Origin: Roseimicrobium gellanilyticum
GTDB lineage: Bacteria > Verrucomicrobiota > Verrucomicrobiia > Verrucomicrobiales > Verrucomicrobiaceae
Direction of reading: 5' to 3'
Length of the DNA stretch: 64,000 bases
Assembly (NCBI RefSeq): GCF_003315205.1
Contig: NZ_QNRR01000008.1
Location: forward strand, 310,001 to 374,000
A model generated the notes under the pieces. It ran no database searches. It was not told the origin of the DNA and was given only the letters and a program-made list of their open reading frames with translations. A program made the position numbers and the translations under genes. Shown here one piece after another: positions 43,937-52,666 of the stretch (positions are counted from its first letter, which is position 1; every line of letters begins with the position of its first letter).

Positions 43937-44184
43937 CTGCAGACGCGCATTGCACTCGCTCATCACACTACAAGGCCACTTCTGGTTAACCGCAAAGGGG
44001 CAGAGAGGCAAAGGACGCAGAGGTTTGAAGGGTTTTGGTGAAGGGATGGCGCGGTGCGCATCGAAGTAGCCACGCCTCGACGCGCAGGAGGCAGAGAGCG
44101 CGGAGGGTAATGTGGATGCGCGTGCGGCGGGTGCGTGGTGTGTGATGAGGAAACGCGAGCGGCGACGCATCAGAGAAAAAGCCA
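43937..44184. other. Repeat-rich stretch before the RAYT gene
   Basis: Holds words GGGGCAGAGAGGCAAAGGAC and GGAGGCAGAGAGCGCGGAGG, both found again near 49718-49830 and inverted near 50158-50200. No gene. Confidence 0.7.
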
Positions 44185-44236
44185 AGGAGGTTAGGCCTTC
44201 CGGCCTGACGTGGATGTTGGGTCTTCCGACCCGACA
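44185..44236 (+). repeat. REP element flanking the RAYT gene, left
   Basis: GGAGGTTAGGCCTTCCGGCC, then TGACGTGGATGTTGGG and the second hairpin GGGTCTTCCGACCC. It faces the inverted copy at 44993-45044 across the transposase gene. Confidence 0.92.
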
Positions 44237-44299
44237 GCTAATGGTAAAAATTCATCTGCCGTCAGTTTGACATCCAATGTCACTAGGATTGCATGTCAC

Positions 44300-44971
44300 G
44301 TGGAATTCATCTCCGGCCCTCCAGGATTCAAGCCTCTCGATCCCACCCGTGCGATCAAACGCACACGCAGACACCTTCCGCATTGGACGCAAGACGGCGC
44401 CACCTACTTTGTTACGTTTCACCTCGGTGATTCACTGCCTCAGGAGAGGTTGGAAGAATTGCGAATCCTATACAAACAGTTCGCTACGCAAAAGTTCGCC
44501 TGTAACGAGGAACAGGACGAGCGCAGACGCGAGATCCTGCGCCGCGTGGAATCCTGGCTGGATGCTGGCTCAGGAGACTGCTGGCTGGCACACACGGATG
44601 TTTCAGCAATGATGAGCAATTCGATGCTCCACTTTCATGGGAAGCGCTATGAACTGGGAGCCCACTGTGTCATGCCCAACCATGTTCATGCGGTCTTCAG
44701 ACCGTTGGACAATCACTCTCTGGATGATGTGCTTCACTCCTGGAAGGGCTACACTGCAGATCAAATGAACCAGATGTTGTCACGGAAGGGCTCTGTGTGG
44801 GTGCAGGAAAGTTTTGATACGATTGTCCGGGACGCGCGCCATCTTGCCCGAGTGGTGCAGTACATCGGAAGGAATCCCGCGAAGGCTGACATTCCACGGG
44901 AACGCTGGCGACGGTGGGTGAATCCGGAGTGGGAGCGGATTGGCTGGGGATTCAGAGATGAAGTTCGCTGA
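44300..44971 (+). CDS. REP-associated tyrosine transposase (RAYT)
   Basis: A TnpA_REP-type protein of about 223 residues related to IS200/IS605 Y1 transposases. Visible motifs are ATYFVTFHLGDSLP, the HUH motif HVH in CVMPNHVHAVFRP, and the catalytic Tyr region VVQYIGRNPAKADI. RAYTs cut and join single-stranded REP DNA. The gene lies between two inverted REPs of the family found all over this window, which is the expected relation of a RAYT to its substrate. The GTG at 44300 is the best start; an ATG at 44210 would begin inside the REP. Confidence 0.9.
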   Translation: MEFISGPPGFKPLDPTRAIKRTRRHLPHWTQDGATYFVTFHLGDSLPQERLEELRILYKQFATQKFACNEEQDERRREILRRVESWLDAGSGDCWLAHTDVSAMMSNSMLHFHGKRYELGAHCVMPNHVHAVFRPLDNHSLDDVLHSWKGYTADQMNQMLSRKGSVWVQESFDTIVRDARHLARVVQYIGRNPAKADIPRERWRRWVNPEWERIGWGFRDEVR

Positions 44972-44992
44972 AACCGGGTTTTGAGTGAGTTT

Positions 44993-45044
44993 CTGTCGGG
45001 TCGGAAGACCCAACTTCCACGTCAGGCCGGAAGGCCTAACCTCC
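44993..45044 (-). repeat. REP element flanking the RAYT gene, right
   Basis: Reverse-oriented partner of 44185-44236, ending CCGGAAGGCCTAACCTCC. Confidence 0.92.
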
Positions 45045-45084
45045 ATGGGCTGCGTTTGCTGATTCTGCTGCTTTGCGACCTCTT

Positions 45085-46377
45085 TCACTTCCCCGTCTTC
45101 TTCTCCATGGTTTCCAAATCCCACTCGTTCTCTTTGAACTCCTGCTTGGTCGCGGGCTTCACTTCGGGATAGCCGCCGACTTCCTGTTCGCTGTTGAGGA
45201 TTTTGCCCTTCTTGTTCCGCGCGGCGTCGATGATGCGCTGGTCAATCGGATCGCGATCCCAGGGGCGGGCGCCGGCGTTGGCGGTGACGTGTTCCTTCAC
45301 TTTGTCCGAGGACATCGCTTTCAAGTGTTCTGGCCAGAAGAGTTTCTCCTTCTCAAGAGGGAGTGCTTCGCCGCGTGTGAGCTTCGCGGGCTTGCCTTCC
45401 AGGTCAAAGGCGAGGTTGTCCTCCATGTACACCTGCAGGGGAGTCTTCTCGTAGTAGCCGAGGAGGGACACGTATTGCAAGGTGTCGGTACCATGTTCCA
45501 GCACGTTGCCCACGATGCTGAGCTTCGCGGGCTGGTGCTCGTGGCCTTTCCATTCGCTGGGAACCAGTGCGGCATGGATGGCATTGCGCGCGGGATTGGA
45601 GATCCAGTTGTTCACGATGACGGCCTGGGCGCCGCCTTTGGCCAGGGGATTGCGCTCCACGTTGCATGCATAGAGATTGCCGATGACGCTGATGCGTGAG
45701 GTGTTGTCGTGCAACAGTGTGCCCTTGGAGTGCTCGCCCTTGTCGTGCGTGGACTTCGAAAGTCCCTCGGCGATGATGCAGTTGGAAATGGTGATGTGGT
45801 GGGAGGTGTTCTTCCGCCACTCCTCCGGAGTCGCGCCCTCGAAGCGGGCGCCTGAGGTGGAGAGGTTTTCATCCGTGGCCCACGTGCAGGAGAGATGGTC
45901 GAAGATCACATGAGAGGCTCCGACCGTGGTGATGCCGTCTGCATTCCAACCGCTCTTCTTCTCGTGCCCGGCCTCGCCGGGGCGTACGGCCAGGTGACGG
46001 ATGATGACATTGTTCGTGGAAACGACGAGGCTGCCCTTGATGAGCGTGATGCCGGGTGAAGGTGCTGTCTGACCTGCAATTGTGACGTCCGGCTCGGAGA
46101 TGACCAGGGAGGTTTTTTTCAGGTCGATGACGCCGCCGACTTCAAAGACGATGATGCGCGGTCCCTTGGTGCGCACGGCTTCCCGCAGTGAACCGGGTCC
46201 TGTATTCTCCAGCGAGGTCACGCGGATGATTTTGCCACCGCGTCCGCCCACCGTCGTTGCGCCATCGCCCTGGGCGTCAGGGAAGGCGAGGATGGGTGCC
46301 TGGGCGTGGAGAAGGGGAGCTCCTGAGGGAGCCAGGAGAATGAGCGTGAGCAGGAACAGGAGCAAGAGGGTGCGCAT
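45085..46377 (-). CDS. Secreted pectate lyase-like protein (PL1 type)
   Basis: A 430-residue exported beta-helix protein. After the signal (TLILLAPSGAPLLHAQ) come GGRGGKIIRVTSLENTGPGS then LREAVRTKGPRIIVFEVGGV and IWAT-like helix turns of the right-handed parallel beta-helix, with the DHLSC and GHEKKSG words of the PL1 catalytic face (IIRHLAVRPGE, VIFDHLSCTWATDE). Cleaves polygalacturonate or a related uronate polymer; the exact substrate is inferred. It follows the golvesin-domain gene on the same strand and may be expressed with it. Confidence 0.85.
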   Translation of the reverse strand: MRTLLLLFLLTLILLAPSGAPLLHAQAPILAFPDAQGDGATTVGGRGGKIIRVTSLENTGPGSLREAVRTKGPRIIVFEVGGVIDLKKTSLVISEPDVTIAGQTAPSPGITLIKGSLVVSTNNVIIRHLAVRPGEAGHEKKSGWNADGITTVGASHVIFDHLSCTWATDENLSTSGARFEGATPEEWRKNTSHHITISNCIIAEGLSKSTHDKGEHSKGTLLHDNTSRISVIGNLYACNVERNPLAKGGAQAVIVNNWISNPARNAIHAALVPSEWKGHEHQPAKLSIVGNVLEHGTDTLQYVSLLGYYEKTPLQVYMEDNLAFDLEGKPAKLTRGEALPLEKEKLFWPEHLKAMSSDKVKEHVTANAGARPWDRDPIDQRIIDAARNKKGKILNSEQEVGGYPEVKPATKQEFKENEWDLETMEKKTGK

Positions 46378-46434
46378 GATGCGGTTGTTATTCGTTGGGA
46401 TATTCACGCCAGAAGATCTTTTTTGTCGTGGATG

Positions 46435-47178
46435 TTATTCAACACATGGGAGCGCTGGGAGCGCTGGGAGCGCTGGCCTCCGGCCGGCGTTGGTGGTGCT
46501 TTCACCCATGAGGCACAGCTTCGAATACGCCGGCCAGAGGCCAGCGCTCCCAGGGCCGCGTCCGGCGTTCGGCTGTGAGGGCTGCTCGGCAGGAATGAAC
46601 TGCACAGCATCGGCGATGACCACCTTGCCGGCGTCGCTGCCTTCATTGGAGATGCGCACCCAGCTGCTGCGTCCGGCCTCGAAGCGGAAGGTGCCGAGGG
46701 AGCGGAAGAGTTTGGCGTGCTCGGGTTCTTCCTGCTGATTGATGCGGATTTGCTTCTCGCCATCCGCGTGGTGGATGGTCACGGGCGTGTTCGTGGCGCG
46801 GCGTACATTGTAGCAGTGGGCGAGGCGCACTTCGTACCATCCGGCCTTCGGCAAGTCCGGAGTGAAGGTCACGGACTTCTTGCCCTTGCCCGCCTTCATG
46901 TCGTGGATATAGCCGAGCCCGACATAGGGTGGCGTGTGCGTGGAGTACTGCCACTCGCCCTCCAGCGTGGCGGAGGTCTCATCCACGACGATGCCAGGGA
47001 GCTTGGCCGGATCACTCACGATGAAGGCGACCATCTCCGGGCGATCCACTTCGCCCGGGGCGTGGATGCTGGGCAGGGCGGCGGGATGGGGTTTGAGCGG
47101 TGCAGGCGGCTCCGCAGCCGTGGTGGTGAGGCATGGCAGAAGGAAAGAGAGCAGGCGGGAGATGGAGCGGAGGAGCAT
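46435..47178 (-). CDS. Secreted golvesin-domain protein
   Basis: A 247-residue exported protein with a signal peptide. Residues about 80-200 are the same golvesin/Xly-like beta-sandwich as the C-terminus of the FAD oxidoreductase at 6658-8781: SVTFTPDLPKAGWYEVRLAH, NVRRATNTPVTIHHADG, GKVVIADAVQFIPAE. The last about 45 residues are not domain-like: they are translated from a palindromic repeat (46464-46553), which has replaced the original 3' end. It lies upstream of the pectate lyase gene. Confidence 0.75.
   Translation of the reverse strand: MLLRSISRLLSFLLPCLTTTAAEPPAPLKPHPAALPSIHAPGEVDRPEMVAFIVSDPAKLPGIVVDETSATLEGEWQYSTHTPPYVGLGYIHDMKAGKGKKSVTFTPDLPKAGWYEVRLAHCYNVRRATNTPVTIHHADGEKQIRINQQEEPEHAKLFRSLGTFRFEAGRSSWVRISNEGSDAGKVVIADAVQFIPAEQPSQPNAGRGPGSAGLWPAYSKLCLMGESTTNAGRRPALPALPALPCVE
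46464..46553. repeat. 26-bp inverted repeat inside the 3' end of the golvesin gene
   Basis: Arms CTGGGAGCGCTGGCCTCCGG (46464 onward) and, inverted, CTGGGAGCGCTGGCCTCTGG (46528-46553), one mismatch, around a 38-base loop. Three further tandem GGGAGCGCT words precede the left arm. It is translated as the tail of the golvesin protein. Confidence 0.88.
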
Positions 47179-47317
47179 GGCAGTGGGCGGGTGGCTCGTT
47201 GAGGAAGCCACTAACAAACACTAACGGACACGGATGTTTGATTTGGCTCTTTTTCTTCTTGGACTCGATGGCGTGTGCTGGGAGATAGGTCCCGGAACAA
47301 AAGCCAAACTCCCCCTC

Positions 47318-47899
47318 ATGAAAACCCAGTACTACACCGCCACCAGCCTGGATGGATTCATTGCTACGGAAGACGACTCGCTGGAGTGGTTGTTTCCTCT
47401 TGGGGCGTTGGGTGAATCCAGCTACCCGGAGTTCATCGCGGAAGTGGGAGCGCTGGCCATGGGATCCACGACTTATGAGTGGATGATGCGTAATGCGGAC
47501 CAGGTGATTGCCGAGGTGGGCTCCCCGTGGCCCTACACGCAACCGGCGTGGATCTTCACCAGCCGCGAGCTTCCTGCAATTGAAGGTGCCGACATTCGAT
47601 TCGTCAAAGGTGATGTGTGTGACGTGCATGCCGAGATGCGCGCTGCTGCGGGTGAGAAGAACATCTGGGTCGTGGGCGGTGGCGATCTCGCAGGGCAGTT
47701 CTACGATGCAGGTCTGCTGGATGAGCTCATCCTGCAGATTGGCTCGGTGACACTGGGCAAGGGGAAGCAACTGTTCCCTCGCCGGGTGCTGAGCCCGAAG
47801 TTGAAGCTGGTGTCTGTCCGTCAGATGGGCGCGACGATGGCGGAGATGCGGTATGAGGTGGTGAAGGGTGAAGCAGACAATGCGGTGGCGCAGGAGTGA
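47318..47899 (+). CDS. Dihydrofolate reductase-like protein (RibD C-terminal fold)
   Basis: A 193-residue soluble protein of the dihydrofolate reductase/RibD C-terminal family: TATSLDGFIATEDDSLEWLF at the start, then GALAMGSTTYEWMM and the nucleotide-binding NIWVVGGGDLAGQFYDAG. Such proteins bind NADPH and may act in folate or pterin chemistry; no specific substrate can be assigned. The start is the ATG directly before KTQYYTATSL. Confidence 0.85.
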   Translation: MKTQYYTATSLDGFIATEDDSLEWLFPLGALGESSYPEFIAEVGALAMGSTTYEWMMRNADQVIAEVGSPWPYTQPAWIFTSRELPAIEGADIRFVKGDVCDVHAEMRAAAGEKNIWVVGGGDLAGQFYDAGLLDELILQIGSVTLGKGKQLFPRRVLSPKLKLVSVRQMGATMAEMRYEVVKGEADNAVAQE

Positions 47900-47954
47900 C
47901 GATTGCGCAGAGCACGTGAACGTGAGGGTAAGGATATAGACGCGGTGCCGAAGG

Positions 47955-48136
47955 CCTTGGACTGCGCGCAGCCTGCTGCCGCTTTCCTTAAGTGCAGCCT
48001 GCTGCACGCTACACCGCGACGAAGTCGCCTATCGTTTCCCGGAAGTGTGAGATCACCAGCAAGCGTCACCATCGCCACAGTCCCGCAAAGCGGGATGGAC
48101 TCTGGAAAGCGGCAGCAGGCTGCGCGCAGTCCAAGG
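47955..48136. repeat. Inverted repeat pair, 33-bp perfect arms
   Basis: Left arm 47955-47987 and right arm 48104-48136 are exact reverse complements (word CTTGGACTGCGCGCAGCCTG). Related single copies are at 13355-13425 and 59466-59533. The loop of 116 bases holds a small CCCGCAAAGCGGGA hairpin. Confidence 0.92.
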
Positions 48137-48216
48137 ACGCTGCGCGTCACAGCATCTGGATCTGTCGTGTAAGTCTCCCTTCTCGATAGGAGCATCCGGC
48201 TCTCGGACCTATGCAT

Positions 48217-49575
48217 TCACGGCGTCGCCGTTTTCTTCACCAACTCCAGCGCTTTGCCCACCAGTGCATTCTCCACCTCCGGGGCGAAGCGGGTGGGGAA
48301 GCCGTAGTACATCATGCTGAAGTCTGCCTCGTAGCCGCCCTCGGTGAGGATGCGCATGGAGGGCACATAGCAGAAGACATCATTGCAATAGCCCGCGACC
48401 CACAGGCGCTCGTCTGGCAGTTCGCGACGGAGTCGCAGGGCATAGTCCACACAGGTCTCGCCGCTGAGGCCGACCATGGTGAAGGCGTTTCCAAAGCGCA
48501 ACACCTGCACGGGCGCATCATACGAGGTGATGAATTTCTCACCACGGTCCATCTTCGCCAGATGCTCTTGCGCATAACGCTGCACGGCGGGTGCTTTGTC
48601 CTGCAACTTAGCCTCATAGTAGGCGCGGTCGGGTAAAGGAGCGAGTGGCAGGTCGGCGCGTCCAAAGGAAGCGGTGATGGCTCCCTTCACTGGCCGCATC
48701 GGGACCGTGAGGGCACGAGCCACGGCGCCCGCGAGGTGCAGGCCATGTGCGCGCGCGAGGATGATGGAGCCGCGTGGATTGGGGTTCGCATCCGCACCGC
48801 AGCCGGTGATGAAGAGCGCGGTGCTTCCCGCATAGGTCTGCTCCAGGTTTGCCATCGCGTGACCCGCCCAGTCGCCACTCACCTCGGGGCCGGCACCCGG
48901 TGTGGTGCAGTGGCAGGCGTAACCAAAGAGGATGGCCTTCACCGTGCCATCGGACCGCGTCACGCGCAGTACGGGTACCTCATGATCCACGGCACCGTTG
49001 GGATTGATGCCGAAGCCCACACCTTTGGGGCCGAACTGGCGCCGGTTCCCGGCGAAGGTGGCCTCGCTCTTGCCGAAGTCGAGCGTGGCGGGCTCCAGGT
49101 TCTTCACAGCATCGGCTGCGACGGCAAAGGATTTTTCCAGGAAGGACTTCGTGTACGCTTCCACCGCCTTCGTCTCGATTTCATTCAGGCCATACATGGC
49201 GGTGAGTGATTGATGGATGATGGGCGTGGAATGGCTATGGGAGTTCGCGAAGAGGAAACGTTCGCGTGGCACCTTGAGTTCCTGCTCGATGCGGCTGGCG
49301 AGGGTGTCATTGAACCAGCGTGGTGTGCCGATGGTATCCGCGGTGATGATGATGGAGGTGGCGCCTGCGTTGTCCTGCAGGGCGAGTGCCTTCACCCAGA
49401 TGGGTTGGTCCACGGACTCATGCGGCTTGGTGCGGCTCGCGTATCCGGCGAGACGAATGGGTTCCGCAGGCGTGATGTCTGCCCTGGCGACGCCGACTTT
49501 GAAGTCTTGCGCAGGAGATGAAGTGACGAAGGCAAGACAGGCCAGCGTGAGCAGGGTGAGTGGGAGAATGCGCAT
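48217..49575 (-). CDS. Neutral/alkaline ceramidase-like hydrolase
   Basis: A 452-residue exported hydrolase of the Ceramidase_alk fold. After the signal peptide (LTLACLAFVTSSPAQ) come KVGVARADITPAEPIRLAGY, the metal-binding FANSHSHSTPIIH, the FGYACHCTTPGAGPEVSGDW loop and TALFITGCGADANPNPRGS, all marks of this family. True ceramidases cut the amide of ceramide; bacterial relatives in this phylum are numerous and their substrates are mostly unknown. The gene at 51296 is a second, more distant member. Confidence 0.85.
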   Translation of the reverse strand: MRILPLTLLTLACLAFVTSSPAQDFKVGVARADITPAEPIRLAGYASRTKPHESVDQPIWVKALALQDNAGATSIIITADTIGTPRWFNDTLASRIEQELKVPRERFLFANSHSHSTPIIHQSLTAMYGLNEIETKAVEAYTKSFLEKSFAVAADAVKNLEPATLDFGKSEATFAGNRRQFGPKGVGFGINPNGAVDHEVPVLRVTRSDGTVKAILFGYACHCTTPGAGPEVSGDWAGHAMANLEQTYAGSTALFITGCGADANPNPRGSIILARAHGLHLAGAVARALTVPMRPVKGAITASFGRADLPLAPLPDRAYYEAKLQDKAPAVQRYAQEHLAKMDRGEKFITSYDAPVQVLRFGNAFTMVGLSGETCVDYALRLRRELPDERLWVAGYCNDVFCYVPSMRILTEGGYEADFSMMYYGFPTRFAPEVENALVGKALELVKKTATP

Positions 49576-49637
49576 GCGAGAGAGCGTGGATTGCAGCAAC
49601 AAACGGTGTGGAATGTGGCAGTCTGTCTTTCAGCGAC

Positions 49638-49661
49638 GGAGGTTGGGCCTTCCGGCCTGAC
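49638..49661 (+). repeat. REP element, half
   Basis: GGAGGTTGGGCCTTCCGGCC then TGAC. Only the first hairpin is present. Confidence 0.8.
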
Positions 49662-49869
49662 GGGAATGTCCATGCTGCATTCGGGGCTTCATGCCGCAGG
49701 GTCATTTCGGGTTAACCGCAAAGGGGCAGAGAGGCAAAGGACGCGGAGGAGTGAGAGGGATTTAAGATGGGTAGTGTGGCACACAGTGAGATTGCCACGT
49801 CTCGATGCAGAGGAGGCAGAGAGCGCGGAGGGTTTGCGCACCGTACCACGGTGACGTGAAGCGGCAGCT

Positions 49870-50038
49870 CAAGGAGCGGGAACGCCTCGTTCCCGGGCGA
49901 TTGACATGGCACTCGCGGGAAGCATGACATGCGCTGCGGGTGGCCCATGATAGGAATGCGGTGGTAGATGGCGCGGTATGCACCAGGCGGAGTGTTTGAC
50001 GTGTCAGGGGTTCGGGAACGAGGCGTTCCCGCTCCTTG
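49870..50038. repeat. Inverted repeat pair, 26-bp perfect arms
   Basis: Arms 49870-49895 and 50013-50038 are exact reverse complements (CAAGGAGCGGGAACGCCTCG). The 117-base loop has no gene. The word CGTTCCC with GGAACG makes each arm internally palindromic. A degenerate relative (GACGCCTCGTTCCCC) lies near 25930. Confidence 0.92.
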
Positions 50039-50241
50039 ATAGGCCGCAACGTCATCCCATGGGCTTCTCGTGGTACCGCTCTGCTGCTCCATCTCCTCTG
50101 CATCGAGACGTCACTTCTCCCTAACACGCTTCCTATCCCAGCACCCAACCCTCATGCTCCTCCGCGTCCTTTGCCTCTCTGCCGCTTTGCGGTTAACTGG
50201 AAGGGGCCTTGTGGTGTGATAGGCGGATGTGGCGAGCTACC

Positions 50242-50292
50242 GTCAGGCTGGAAAGCCTAACGCCCGCTGTCAGGCCGGAAGGCCTAACCTCC
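50242..50292 (-). repeat. REP element
   Basis: Reverse-oriented: GTCAGGCTGGAAAGCCTAAC then CTGTCAGGCCGGAAGGCC and TAACCTCC. Both halves are of the GGCC-hairpin kind. Confidence 0.88.
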
Positions 50293-50354
50293 GAGCTTCT
50301 TGTGCTCCGCGGAAATGATGCACGCTATTGCGCGTATCACTGCACATCACCGGT

Positions 50355-51299
50355 ATGAAACGCACACGCTTCCTCTGTATCTCCGCGCTCATGGGCGCGG
50401 CTCTTTGCTGGTCCATCTCCGCATCTGCCTTCTCTCAAGAAAAAGAGAAACCCAAGTCGCCACCACCCGATGACGGCAAGCTGCGCATCATCGTCTTCGG
50501 CGCGCATCCGGATGATGCGCAGTACAAGGCGGGCGGCACAGCGGCGAAGTGGGCGAAGCTGGGCCATCATGTGAAGCTCGTCTCGGTCACGAATGGCGAC
50601 ATCGGCCATTGGCAATCGGCGGGTGGCCCGCTGGCACAGCGTCGACTCGCAGAGGTGCAGAAGGCGGATGCGGTGGTGGGCGCGACCACCGAGGTGCTGG
50701 ACATTCACGATGGCGAGCTCATGCCTTCACTGGAGAATCGCAAGACCATCATCAAGCTCATCCGTGAGTGGCAGGCGGACATTGTGATATCGCATCGCCC
50801 GTGGGACTACCACCCGGACCATCGCTATGTGGGCATCCTGGTGCAGGACGCGGCCTTCATGGTCACGGTGCCTTTCGTGTGTCCTGAGGTGCCGCCGGTG
50901 AAGAAGAATCCGCTCTTCCTCTATTCGAGTGATCTCTTCAAGAAGCCTTATCCTTTCCAGGCAGACATCATCGTCTCGGTGGATGATGTCTTCGACCAGA
51001 AGCTGAAGGCCATTCATGAAATGCCCTCGCAAGCGTATGAAGGCGGGGCGAGCGGCAGTGCAGAGCATGTGAAGAACGTGCCGCCTGCAGGAGATGTCGC
51101 AGCGCGTATGGGCTGGCTGCGCGAGCGATGGGAGCGCCGGCAGGGTGGGGAGGCGAATCGTTTTCGTGAAGTGCTCACGAAGTGGTATGGCCCGGAGAAA
51201 GGCGCTGCGGTGAAGTTTGCCGAGGCCTTTGAGATCTGCGAGTACGGGCGCCAGCCGACGGATGAAGAGGTAAAGAAGCTGTTCCCCTTCTTCCCATGA
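50355..51299 (+). CDS. PIG-L family deacetylase
   Basis: A 314-residue exported zinc-dependent N-deacetylase of the LmbE/PIG-L type. After the signal (ISASAFSQE) the active-site motifs are GAHPDDAQYKAGG, with the catalytic Asp, and WDYHPDHRYVG, with the His. Enzymes of this family remove acetyl from N-acetylglucosamine-like groups. The stop overlaps the ATG of the next gene by four bases (ATGA), so the pair is an operon. Confidence 0.88.
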   Translation: MKRTRFLCISALMGAALCWSISASAFSQEKEKPKSPPPDDGKLRIIVFGAHPDDAQYKAGGTAAKWAKLGHHVKLVSVTNGDIGHWQSAGGPLAQRRLAEVQKADAVVGATTEVLDIHDGELMPSLENRKTIIKLIREWQADIVISHRPWDYHPDHRYVGILVQDAAFMVTVPFVCPEVPPVKKNPLFLYSSDLFKKPYPFQADIIVSVDDVFDQKLKAIHEMPSQAYEGGASGSAEHVKNVPPAGDVAARMGWLRERWERRQGGEANRFREVLTKWYGPEKGAAVKFAEAFEICEYGRQPTDEEVKKLFPFFP

Positions 51300-52666
51300 C
51301 CGCACGTTCCATCCGCTCGCTGCTGCTCGGCGTGATGCTTGCCGGGAGTCTTCCACTCGCAAGTGAAGCGAAGTCCACCCCACCCGGCCTGCGCGTGGGC
51401 GCGGCAGCAGCGAGTTTCGTGGCGGATGATTCCATGGAGATCGCGGGCAGCATCCTCCCAGGCAAAGCGACGGGGCAGGAGGGGGAACTGCGCGCCGTGG
51501 CCGTGGTACTGGAGAAGGCGCCGCACCCAAAGGTGGCCATGGTGGCGTGCGACATCCTCATGATCACGCGTGATCTGCTGGATCCTGTGGTGGCGGAGAT
51601 TGAGAAGACCACCGGCATCCCTGCCTCACATGTGCTCATCAACTGCACCCACACGCATCACGCGCCGAGCACGGTGAAGGTGCACGGCTACGGACGGAAC
51701 GAAGCCTTCTGCAAGGAAGTGCAGAAGAAGATTCTCGAAGCGGTGCAGAAAGCGGATGCGAATCTCGCGAAGCAGACGGAGGACTGCCAGTTTCACTTCG
51801 CCCTGGGGCACGAGGATACCATCGGGCAGAACAGCCGGCAGATGCTCTCGGATGGCACCATCTACTGGACGGGTGAGCGCAGTGACTTTGTACGGCCTAC
51901 GGGACCCTTCGATCCTGAGCTGCCCGTCTTCGCCTTTCGCGACAGCGCCGGGAAGCTGCTTGCGATGATGTACAATCACTCCACGCACACCATCGGCCTA
52001 CGCACGGGTGGGAAGCGTTCGCCTTCTTTCTATGGTCTTGCCGCGCAGGAGCTGGAGCAGGACATGGGTGGTGTGGTCTCCTTTCTGGAAGGGGCCTCCG
52101 GCTCCACGCACAATCTCTTTGTGCCCTCCCTCACGGCCATCACGAAGATGAAGCAGAGTGTGAGCGAGACCCTGGCAAAGGCACAGCCACGTGAAGTGTA
52201 TCGCATCGCCGCGATGAAGCAGCCGTTTGTCTTCAAGGTGCGCCAGTTCGATGAGGCGCGTGAAGAGTATGCCGTCACCACCTACTGCCAGAAGCGCATC
52301 CCCACACGAGCGGAGGACACGGCGAGGGTTTTTCGAAATATGCGCAAAGAGCTCGCTCCGCTGCAAGGGCAGGAGCGCACCACGTGGATTCAGGTCATGG
52401 TCATAGGAGACGTGGCCATCGTGGGAGTGCCTGCGGAGTTCTTCACCAAGCTGGGGCTGGATATCAAGAATCGTTCTCCCTACCGACACACGTACATCGC
52501 GGAGTTGGCGAATGACTGGATTGGCTACATCCCGGATCAAGATGCCTTCAAACTCGGCGGCTACCAGGTGTGGACCGGCTTTCACAGCTATGCCGAGCCC
52601 GGGACCGGTGAGCGTTTGGTGGATGCCGTGGTGGAGATGCTCGAGAAGCTGGCGCAGTCTCCTTAG
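51296..52666 (+). CDS. Ceramidase-like exported hydrolase
   Basis: A 456-residue secreted protein related to the neutral/alkaline ceramidase N-terminal domain: LRVGAAAASFVADD, then HVLINCTHTHHAPSTVKVHG with the metal His residues, and PVFAFRDSAGKLLAMMYNHS. It lacks a clear C-terminal beta domain of ceramidase. The ATGA overlap with the PIG-L deacetylase suggests that both act on the same N-acylated amino-sugar substrate; this is inference. Confidence 0.8.
   Translation: MTARSIRSLLLGVMLAGSLPLASEAKSTPPGLRVGAAAASFVADDSMEIAGSILPGKATGQEGELRAVAVVLEKAPHPKVAMVACDILMITRDLLDPVVAEIEKTTGIPASHVLINCTHTHHAPSTVKVHGYGRNEAFCKEVQKKILEAVQKADANLAKQTEDCQFHFALGHEDTIGQNSRQMLSDGTIYWTGERSDFVRPTGPFDPELPVFAFRDSAGKLLAMMYNHSTHTIGLRTGGKRSPSFYGLAAQELEQDMGGVVSFLEGASGSTHNLFVPSLTAITKMKQSVSETLAKAQPREVYRIAAMKQPFVFKVRQFDEAREEYAVTTYCQKRIPTRAEDTARVFRNMRKELAPLQGQERTTWIQVMVIGDVAIVGVPAEFFTKLGLDIKNRSPYRHTYIAELANDWIGYIPDQDAFKLGGYQVWTGFHSYAEPGTGERLVDAVVEMLEKLAQSP

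Larger units (their letters stand above)
49576..50354. other. Repeat-rich divergent region between ceramidase and PIG-L genes
   Basis: No gene. It carries a REP half at 49638-49661, words GGTTAACCGCAAAGGGGCAG and GAGGCAGAGAGCGCGGAGGG, the inverted pair at 49870-50038, their inverted relatives near 50158-50200, and a REP at 50242-50292. Confidence 0.75.
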
